From: Defluviitaleaceae bacterium
GTDB taxonomy: Bacteria > Bacillota > Clostridia > Lachnospirales > WRAX01
Assembly: GCA_009781815.1 (NCBI GenBank)
Contig: WQVB01000012.1
Location: forward strand, 1-14,077
Direction of reading: 5' to 3'
DNA length: 14,077 bases
The notes below the pieces were generated by a model, which searched no databases, had not been told where the DNA came from, and saw only the letters and a list, made by a program, of their open reading frames with translations. Made by a program: the position numbers and the translations under genes. Of the stretch, positions 6,230 through 12,800 are shown one piece after another. How positions within the stretch are numbered: the first letter of the stretch is position 1; each line of letters begins with the position of its first letter.

Positions 6230-6356
6230 GATTTTTCGCCCCCCAAGCGAGCCTGTGCTCTGCCTGTCTGACGCAGGCAGAAAGGCCAAGAGGTGGGGTG
6301 ATACCAATCAACTACTTAGCATAACATGCGGGTGGGAGCGAGGGGGGCGAAAAATC
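6230..6356. repeat. Covarying hairpin element, copy C, inverted relative to B
   Basis: Perfect 15-bp closing stem GATTTTTCGCCCCCC (6230-6244) with GGGGGGCGAAAAATC (6342-6356). On the minus strand the interior reads CGCTCCCACCC, the same 24 nt as copy B, GGTATCACCCCACC, then an extra hairpin with CTGCCTG/CAGGCAG arms (6260-6280) not found in A or B. With B it forms a long inverted repeat of about 52-nt arms upstream of murA. Confidence 0.75.
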
Positions 6357-6424
6357 GGTCATGCCTACCCAAATGCCAAAACAACAATAATGGTTATTTG
6401 ACCGACACCTTTTTAAATTTGCTA

Positions 6425-6453
6425 TTGCTTTAAAGTTGAAACAATGATATAAT
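6425..6453 (+). promoter_or_regulatory. Probable murA promoter
   Basis: TTGCTT (6425-6430), 17-nt spacer, TATAAT (6448-6453) with an extended -10 TG at 6445-6446. Transcription would start near 6460, giving a leader of about 45 nt before the TTG start. It lies downstream of both hairpin elements, so they would not be part of this transcript. Confidence 0.6.
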
Positions 6454-6505
6454 ATGTGGAAAACAATGTTTTGTTTAAATATATTTATTAAAGGAAGTGT
6501 AAAAG

Positions 6506-7807
6506 TTGGAGCAACTTATTATAAAAGGCGGCAGGCCTCTAAGGGGCAATATAAGCATAAGCGGGGCTAAAAACGCAGCCGTGGCTATCATCCCTGCTGC
6601 TCTAGCCACAGAGGGTATATGCACTGTGGAAAATCTTCCACATATTGAAGACGTTATTGGTTACACATCTGTTTTAGAAGCCATTGGTGCAAAATGCACA
6701 TTTTTAAATAAATCAACCTTACAAATAGACACAAGAGGCATGAGCGAAAGCTCCACCACCGTAACCCATGAAAATTTAAAAGACATGAGAGCGTCTTATT
6801 ATCTAATAGGGGCTTTGCTTGGTCGTTTTAAAAAGGTGTCGGTAACCATGCCTGGGGGCTGTAACTTTGGCGAGCGACCCATTGGTCTTCATATGAAGGG
6901 TTTTGAGGTGCTTGGGGCGACGGTGGTGCAAGAGCATGGCTTTATCCATGTTTATGCTGATAAGCTTGTAGGCGGGCATATATACCTCGACGTGGCGTCT
7001 GTAGGGGCAACCATCAACATTATGATGGCGGCTTGCTATGCAGAGGGCACAACAACCATTGACAACGCAGCTAAAGAACCCCATATTGTAGATTGTGCAA
7101 ACTTTTTAAATATGTGTGGGGCAAACATTAAAGGTGCAGGCACCGAGGTCATCCGCATTACGGGGGTAGGCGGCCTTAAGGGTTGCGACTATACCATTAT
7201 ACCTGACCAGATCGAGGCGGGTACATATATGATGGCGGCGGCCATAACACGAGGTAATGTTAAGGTTAACAATGTAATACCAAAGCATATGGAGTCTCTC
7301 TCGGCAAAGTTGCAAGAGATGGGTTGTAATGTAACCTCTGGGGATGATTGGATAAGGGTTGATGCTACAAATAAAGAGCTTTTATCCACCACGGTGATGA
7401 CTCAATATTACCCAGGCTTCCCTACGGATTTACAGCCGCAGATGACAACCCTTTTAACCCAAGGCAATGAAGTGTCTTATATGCATGAAAATATTTTTTC
7501 TAATAGATATCAATATATCGACCAGCTAATGAGGCTTGGGGCTAAAATTAAAACAGAAGGCCGCATGGCTGTTGTTCAAGGCCCGTCAAGCTTAACTGGT
7601 GCAGATGTTATAGCAACGGACCTGCGTGCAGGTGCAGCCCTTGTTTTGGCTGGCCTTGCCGCAAAGGGCATTACAAAAATTTCTAATATCCAATATATTG
7701 ATAGAGGGTATGAGAATATAGAAGAAAAGCTATCATCCCTAGGGGCAGACATACGCCGTGTAACTACCGATGGTGATGAGGAGCAAGCACATTTAGAGGT
7801 TGTTTAA
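6506..7807 (+). CDS. murA: UDP-N-acetylglucosamine 1-carboxyvinyltransferase
   Basis: A 433-aa protein of the usual family length. It transfers enolpyruvate from PEP to UDP-GlcNAc, the first committed step of peptidoglycan synthesis, in the cytoplasm. Visible signatures: the substrate-binding SGAKNA at 19-24 (Lys22, Asn23), the active-site loop PGGCNFGERPIGLH with catalytic Cys119 (the residue targeted by fosfomycin), GATINIMMAA, PDQIEAGTYM, and FPTDLQPQ with the general base Asp308. The commonly conserved Asp of the PIDLH motif is Gly here. TTG 6506 is chosen because AAGGAAG lies about 8 nt upstream and the next residues, EQLIIKGGRPLRG, match the family N-terminus. Single gene with its own promoter. 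Whether it is the MurA1 or MurA2 type cannot be decided. Confidence 0.96.
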   Translation: MEQLIIKGGRPLRGNISISGAKNAAVAIIPAALATEGICTVENLPHIEDVIGYTSVLEAIGAKCTFLNKSTLQIDTRGMSESSTTVTHENLKDMRASYYLIGALLGRFKKVSVTMPGGCNFGERPIGLHMKGFEVLGATVVQEHGFIHVYADKLVGGHIYLDVASVGATINIMMAACYAEGTTTIDNAAKEPHIVDCANFLNMCGANIKGAGTEVIRITGVGGLKGCDYTIIPDQIEAGTYMMAAAITRGNVKVNNVIPKHMESLSAKLQEMGCNVTSGDDWIRVDATNKELLSTTVMTQYYPGFPTDLQPQMTTLLTQGNEVSYMHENIFSNRYQYIDQLMRLGAKIKTEGRMAVVQGPSSLTGADVIATDLRAGAALVLAGLAAKGITKISNIQYIDRGYENIEEKLSSLGADIRRVTTDGDEEQAHLEVV

Positions 7808-7900
7808 TATAGGGTTGCTATACCGTGCCTTCTTTATGCTAGCTAGATTGAGAAGCAAACCCGCAATAGATATGTAGTGAAATGTTCCTCATCCCCATCA

Positions 7901-8190
7901 CGTCATCCTGAGCTTGACTCAGGATCTATGTATGATAGTGCATACCCAATTAGGACTACCCTTCTCCAACTAGATCCCGTGTCAAACACGGGACACGCCA
8001 TTCCGATTTGTATCTTTAAAGACAACTCATCTTCGTCATTGCGGACTTGATCCGCAATCTCCCTATCTGAAATCACTAATCTTTAAGCGATAAGCATATT
8101 GAGATTGCGGATCAAGTCCGCAATGACGAAAGGTGAAGTGTTTTGAGATTACAAATCGCAATGACGTGAGTTCAGGATGACGAGTAGGGA
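7901..8190. repeat. Composite intergenic repeat cluster with a perfect 30-bp inverted pair
   Basis: The 400-nt gap between murA and walJ holds no gene but several stacked palindromes. They are CCTGAG/CTCAGG (7907-7923) in a GTCATCCTGAGC context; CCCGTGT (7976-7982) with ACACGGG (7986-7992); and perfect 30-nt inverted arms at 8032-8061 and 8101-8130, each with an inner GCGGA/TCCGC hairpin. A degraded copy lies at about 8136-8164, and a tail at 8165-8190 matches 5560-5585. Similar GTCATTGCGG-type repeats are known between genes in many bacteria. Confidence 0.7.
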
Positions 8191-8232
8191 GATGGGCTTG
8201 CTACAAGCCTAATGATTAACTGGAGAGAAAAT

Positions 8233-9033
8233 ATGTCGATTTCTTTTTGCACTATTGCCAGCGGCTCTTCTGGCAATAGTGCTTTTGTGTCAAAGGGCAA
8301 AACAAATATATTGATAGATGCGGGGCTTTCGGGCAAGCGTATTGACGAGGCTATTATATCTAAGGGCTTTAACCCAGAAGATTTAACGGCTATTTTTGTA
8401 ACCCATGAGCATATAGACCATATAAAAAGCGTTGGGGTTATCTCTCGCCGCCATAATGTGCCTATATACCTTACCAGGGGGACGCTGGCATACGCTGAAA
8501 AACGTAAATATTTAGGGAAGATTGCGGAGGGCAACATCTGCATTGTTGAGGCAGGCAAGCCTATAGAGATAGGCGAGCTAGAGATAAACCCCTTTAGCAT
8601 CCCCCATGATGCTGTGGAGCCTGTAGGGTATACCCTAACAGATGGTTCGGCGAAAATAGCTATAGCCACAGACCTAGGGCATATAACCGATGAGGTGGCA
8701 AAAAACGTGGCAGGGTCAGATATTATGCTGATTGAAGCTAACCACGACATACATATGCTTGAAACAGGCCCATACCCCCAATACCTTAAAGACCGCATAC
8801 TAGGCCCTGAGGGGCATTTGTCTAATGTTTCATGTGGAGCTTTTTTGAAAGATATTATATGTAGCCGCACAAAGTATATTTTTTTAGGCCATTTAAGCGA
8901 AGAAAACAACCACCCCGTTAAAGCTTTTGAGATGGTTAAAAATATTTTAGAGGCAGGCAATGTGGATACAAGCACCATAAAGCTATCTATGGCAAACAGG
9001 CACAACCCAAGCCCTGTTGCTATAATTTCGTAA
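8233..9033 (+). CDS. walJ: MBL-fold metallo-hydrolase, YycJ/WalJ family
   Basis: A 266-aa protein. ATG 8233 is chosen because GGAGAG (8222-8227) lies 5 nt upstream and MSISFCTIASGSSGNSAF is the typical family N-terminus. An in-frame ATG at 8212 has no ribosome binding site. Metal-binding signatures: THEHIDH (57-63), later Asp and His in IATDLGHITD, HD in LIEANHDIHML, and FLGHLSEEN. These bind two metal ions in the metallo-beta-lactamase nuclease/hydrolase fold. In Bacillus and Listeria relatives the gene sits at the walRK locus and is linked to wall homeostasis and DNA repair. Here no walRK genes are visible, and murA is the upstream neighbour across a repeat cluster. Cytoplasmic, no signal peptide. 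Confidence 0.9.
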   Translation: MSISFCTIASGSSGNSAFVSKGKTNILIDAGLSGKRIDEAIISKGFNPEDLTAIFVTHEHIDHIKSVGVISRRHNVPIYLTRGTLAYAEKRKYLGKIAEGNICIVEAGKPIEIGELEINPFSIPHDAVEPVGYTLTDGSAKIAIATDLGHITDEVAKNVAGSDIMLIEANHDIHMLETGPYPQYLKDRILGPEGHLSNVSCGAFLKDIICSRTKYIFLGHLSEENNHPVKAFEMVKNILEAGNVDTSTIKLSMANRHNPSPVAIIS

Positions 9034-9128
9034 AATTTCTTATAGGCTTAACCCCCTCACCCCTTTTGGACAATGTGCATAGAATGTAGTGTATGTACAA
9101 TTGTAAGCAAAAGAGCGGGGGTGAATAT

Positions 9129-9290
9129 ATGTATAATCCATTTTGGGGCGGTGGCTCATGGGGCGGTAGCCCTTGGGGTTGCAGAGGCGGTTTTTGTGGC
9201 GGCTTTGGCTCAGGCTTTGGCTGGGGCGGCTGTAGAGGTGGCAGATGCTTTGGTGGTAGACGTTTTTACGGCAGAAGACGCTTTTGGTAA
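9129..9290 (+). CDS. 53-aa Gly/Arg/Cys/aromatic-rich protein
   Basis: MYNPFWGGGSWGGSPWGCRG... ends FYGRRRFW. By count about 40% of its 53 residues are Gly. It has ten Arg, four Cys and many Trp and Phe, with a basic C-terminus. ATG 9129 is chosen for its GGGGGTG ribosome binding site; an in-frame ATG 12 codons upstream lacks one. There is no membrane segment or cleavable signal. The composition recalls small coat, exosporium or matrix proteins of spore formers, or an RGG-type nucleic-acid binder, but no specific family is recognised. A shifted frame (9073-9300) gives an Ala/Val-rich shadow without a ribosome binding site. Low complexity is a caution, but the ribosome binding site and downstream terminator support a real gene. 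Confidence 0.55.
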   Translation: MYNPFWGGGSWGGSPWGCRGGFCGGFGSGFGWGGCRGGRCFGGRRFYGRRRFW

Positions 9291-9326
9291 TATAAATTAA
9301 ACAATAAAGACACACAAAAGAAACAA

Positions 9327-9470
9327 TAGACTTGTAACGAAAATAACTCACACAATTTTCTACACTTAACGCTATCGTCGTTTTGCTTCACAAAACGACT
9401 GTCGCTATAACTTTTTTCTTCGAAAAAAGACGTTTGAAAATTGGTTCGTTATAATTTCGTTACAAGTCTA
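9327..9470. mobile_element. MITE-like palindromic element, 144 bp with 16-bp terminal inverted repeats
   Basis: Perfect terminal inverted repeats TAGACTTGTAACGAAA (9327-9342) and TTTCGTTACAAGTCTA (9455-9470) begin and end with TA, as expected if TA is a duplicated target (IS630/Tc1-mariner type). Inside are CAATTTTC (9353-9360) with GAAAATTG (9436-9443), and two side hairpins: GTCGTTTTG/CAAAACGAC (9377-9399) and CTTTTTTC/GAAAAAAG (9411-9429). No open frame is present, so it would be non-autonomous. A structured RNA is the alternative reading. Confidence 0.55.
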
Positions 9471-9472
9471 AT

Positions 9473-9509
9473 GCGGTGTAACGACATTTGTCGCTATGCC
9501 GCTTTTTTT
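9473..9509 (+). terminator. Rho-independent terminator downstream of the Gly-rich gene
   Basis: GCGG (9473-9476) pairs with CCGC (9499-9502) and CGACA (9482-9486) with TGTCG (9489-9493), with wobble and A-T pairs between, followed by seven T (9503-9509). It directly follows the MITE-like element. Confidence 0.7.
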
Positions 9510-9811
9510 GTTTTACTTTGTTTTAAACAGCTATAAGTGTGGGATGTGCGAGACAATGCGGCAATAGGTTAATATGTATAAGAATAGAGAAAAAGAGGGA
9601 AAATAGAAGAAAAAAGCAACAACTAAATTATGAAAATAACAAAATAATGTCAGTAAGGCTTTTAGACATAACACCTGCAACATGCCAATAACTCTTGATA
9701 GTGTAGCATAGAATAAGCTAAAATAGCCTCTTTTACTATAGCTCAAGCCATTTAATGGAAACGAGCCACTCATGTTGCTTATATTAAAAAAGGATGAAAA
9801 TAACATTAAAA
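9510..9811. other. AT-rich gap with no supported gene
   Basis: About 300 nt between the terminator and the surface-protein promoter. The only open frame is on the minus strand (9531-9827, 98 codons) and is a Phe/Leu/Tyr-rich by-product of A-rich DNA. No RNA gene or repeat was recognised. Confidence 0.5.
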
Positions 9812-9812
9812 C

Positions 9813-9841
9813 TTGACAAAATTTCACTCTTCAATTATAAT
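9813..9841 (+). promoter_or_regulatory. Perfect consensus promoter of the surface-protein gene, within an inverted repeat
   Basis: TTGACA (9813-9818), 17-nt spacer, TATAAT (9836-9841), an exact match to the housekeeping consensus. CTTGACA (9812-9818) and TGTCAAG (9841-9847) form a 7-bp inverted repeat across it, a possible operator. Start of transcription would be near 9848, about 45 nt before the GTG. Confidence 0.8.
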
Positions 9842-9892
9842 GTCAAGATATGACTTTAAAGTTGCATCTATCAATTTAGGAGGAAAGAGATT

Positions 9893-12800
9893 GTGAAAAA
9901 TCAACAAAGAAAATCAACAATGTTTAAAAGAGCCATAGCATTGCTACTTACCATGCTTATGGTTGCGGGTGTTTTGCCCGGGGGGCTAGCTGCACCAGTT
10001 AACGTGCAAGCCAGCACTCTTTCTGCTGCAGACACAATACCGTGGCTGCATTTTCAAGAAATTGCAGGAGGGACCGAAATCCGAATCACGGGTTTTGAGC
10101 TTATCCCTGGCGTTTCACCAACTGCAATCACTATTCCTGCCGAAATCAACGGGCTACCCGTTACCGAAATAGGAAACAATGCCTTTGCCAGCACAGGCTT
10201 GGTTACTGCTGTTTTTGAAGCTGGCAGCCAAGTCCGCTCTCTTGGCAACAGTGCATTTCGTGCAAACCCGTTAATCACAATGACGCTGCCAGATACGGTG
10301 CTAACCATTGGGGCTGATGTTTTTAGAGCAAACTCTCAAATGACATCTATCACCGTGCCTGCTGGGTTGCATAGCATAGGCAACAATGTTTTTAACGAAT
10401 CAAGGCTTGTGTCTATTGATTTATCACATACCGCTATAACGGTGATACCTGCTGGTGCTTTTGCACAAGTTACAACACTAAATGAGGTATTGCTGCCAAA
10501 CGGATTAACAACTATTGAGACTAATGCTTTTAACAATGCTTTCGGTAGCCAATTTCAGAGCATTGTTATCCCTCCGTCGGTTACTACTATAAACGGTAAC
10601 TCTACATTCAACGCTTTACGTTCTAACACCGTTATTGACCTATCAGCCCATGCACCAGGCTCTATTTCAGGTGCACCTTGGTATGGTTTTAACGGCATTG
10701 TCCGTTGGAGTGATAGCGGAAATGACAATGACTCTATTTTCGTCTTTAACCCAGCAACTGGCATGATAGCTGGCATTAAAGAAAGCGTAGCCAACCCTGC
10801 ACCAAACGGCAGCTTAGACATAGTCATCCCTACCGAAATTTACGTAAACGGTGTGCCACACCCTGTTCTAGGCATTGCTGACGGGGCTTTTGGTAGCCGC
10901 CCGTCTAACCAAAGGCTTGGAAGTGTTGATTTTGAGCCAGGCCACACTATGACTGCAATCCCTACGCAGGCTTTTAGGGGTTCTCTTCATATGTCGTCAA
11001 TAACCAACATGCCAGATAGCATCACATATATAGGTCTATCGGCTTTTCGTCAAACAGACTTAACATCTATAGTTTTGCCACAATCGCTAGAAACGATCGG
11101 GCAAACTGCTTTTAGAACTGTGCCGTTAACGTCTATCACCTTCCCTCCTAATCTGCAAGTTATAGGCCCTGAGGCGTTTATGGATGGTGGCGATAATTTT
11201 GCAACTGTAATTTTTGAAGGCGATGCCATTACAACCATTGCCCCAACTGCCTTTGATAGAAACCCTAGCCTAGCCAATATTCATATTGAACAAATGGATA
11301 GAGACACAGTTTCTGGTGCTCCTTGGGGTGCTGGCAGTGCCGTTATACATTGGAGAGACTATCTTGTTGCACCTGAGGTTGTTACAGACGACACAGGGCT
11401 TTGGAGTTTCAACACAAGAACTAATACGATTTTATCATACTTAGGAAATGATGTAGGCGGGGTGCATGCTGTTGGCCCTAGCTTAGACCTTGTTGTGCCT
11501 AGCGTGCTTTATTTTGCAGGTAACGAATTTAACATAACCGCCTTTGGCGACCCTGCAGCTGCCAGCACTGGCACCGTTATACCTGCACCAAGGCAAGTAG
11601 GGAGCCTTACTTTCTCAGATGGAATTACACATATTAATGTTAACTCTTCAAGAAATGTGGCGATAGGTACATTAAATTTAGGCAATACCGTTCAAGCAAT
11701 AGGCAATGATGCATTTTTAGGCAGCGGCCTTACATCCGTTGACCTGCCAACATCTATAAGAACCATTGGTGCTTTTGCTTTTGCTAACAACCAAATAACT
11801 GGTGAGCTTGTGATCCCTGGTATGGCAACAAATGTGGGGACTACTGCTTTCAACAACAACCCTGACATCAATAGAGTAACTGTTAGGCAATATCGCCTAC
11901 AACCTAGTGATGGGGTTTATGACCCAGCAAATAATTTATTTTTACTAGCACCTGCAAACGTAGCAAACAACGCTCCATTTGGTGCGGTAAATGCAAATGA
12001 AGCACTAGGCGGCAATGGTGTGTTCTTTATGGATGACCCAATGCCTATATACACAGTAGAAGTAATACGCAACACAACAACCGATGCGACGGATAATCGA
12101 GTTACAATCCGCCTAACGGTGAGAATGAATAATAACTTAACTATTCAAAGTGTTACTGCCCCTGCGGGCATGCCCGACATAACTGTAATTCAACAGCCGA
12201 CCACAGGCCATTCTTCATGGATTGTTGAAATGGTAGTTGATGAGTATGACGGCAATGGAGTTTACAATTTCATCACCACATACCTAGGCGGTGCTGTAAC
12301 TTATAACCACGCCGTTACGGTAGATGAGTTTAACTATCGAGTAACATTTAACGGCAACTCACAAACAACGGGAGTGCCTCCTCAAATTGATAGATATTTC
12401 ATCCAAGGCTTTACCCTAATGCCCCTGCCTGACGAAAACGGCATGACACGTGATCAAGCTGTGTTCATAGGCTGGACAACAGAGGAAAGCCCTGCGGTGG
12501 TTACTAGCTTATTAGAAGAAAATGCGTTAAACCTAAGGTCTTCTATTACCTTTGGAACAGAAAGCATAACACTATATGCCGCCTGGGCGGAAGATTTAGA
12601 CAACAACGGCGTGCCTGATTATTTAGAGGGCAGGTTTACCGTGTTTTTTGACGGCAACGGAGCGACTGAAGGCTTATCTCCAAATGCTATTGGTGAGCTA
12701 TTTGACGGTGATAGAGTTGACCTTCCTGGAAGAGGCACCCTTGCAATGGACGGGTATGTTTTCTTAACTTGGAGCACAGAGTCAACCCCAAACCGTGTTT

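Noticed and set aside
4290..6356. Integron attC sites as an explanation for the covarying hairpins
   Set aside because: Variable stems with conserved parts recall attC, but the GTTRRRY and RYYYAAC core sites are missing and there is no integrase or cassette array.
7901..8190. CRISPR-like array
   Set aside because: Repeats are inverted palindromes of different types and irregular spacing, not direct repeats with uniform spacers; no cas genes are visible.
8172..9005. 277-codon minus-strand open frame opposite walJ
   Set aside because: It is the mirror of a clearly conserved MBL-fold gene; it has no family signature and no sensible start context.
9531..9827. 98-codon minus-strand open frame, Phe/Leu/Tyr-rich
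   Set aside because: Composition is what A-rich DNA gives on the other strand, and its start codon overlaps the spacer of the perfect promoter for the surface protein. A weak GAAGAG precedes it, but that is not enough.
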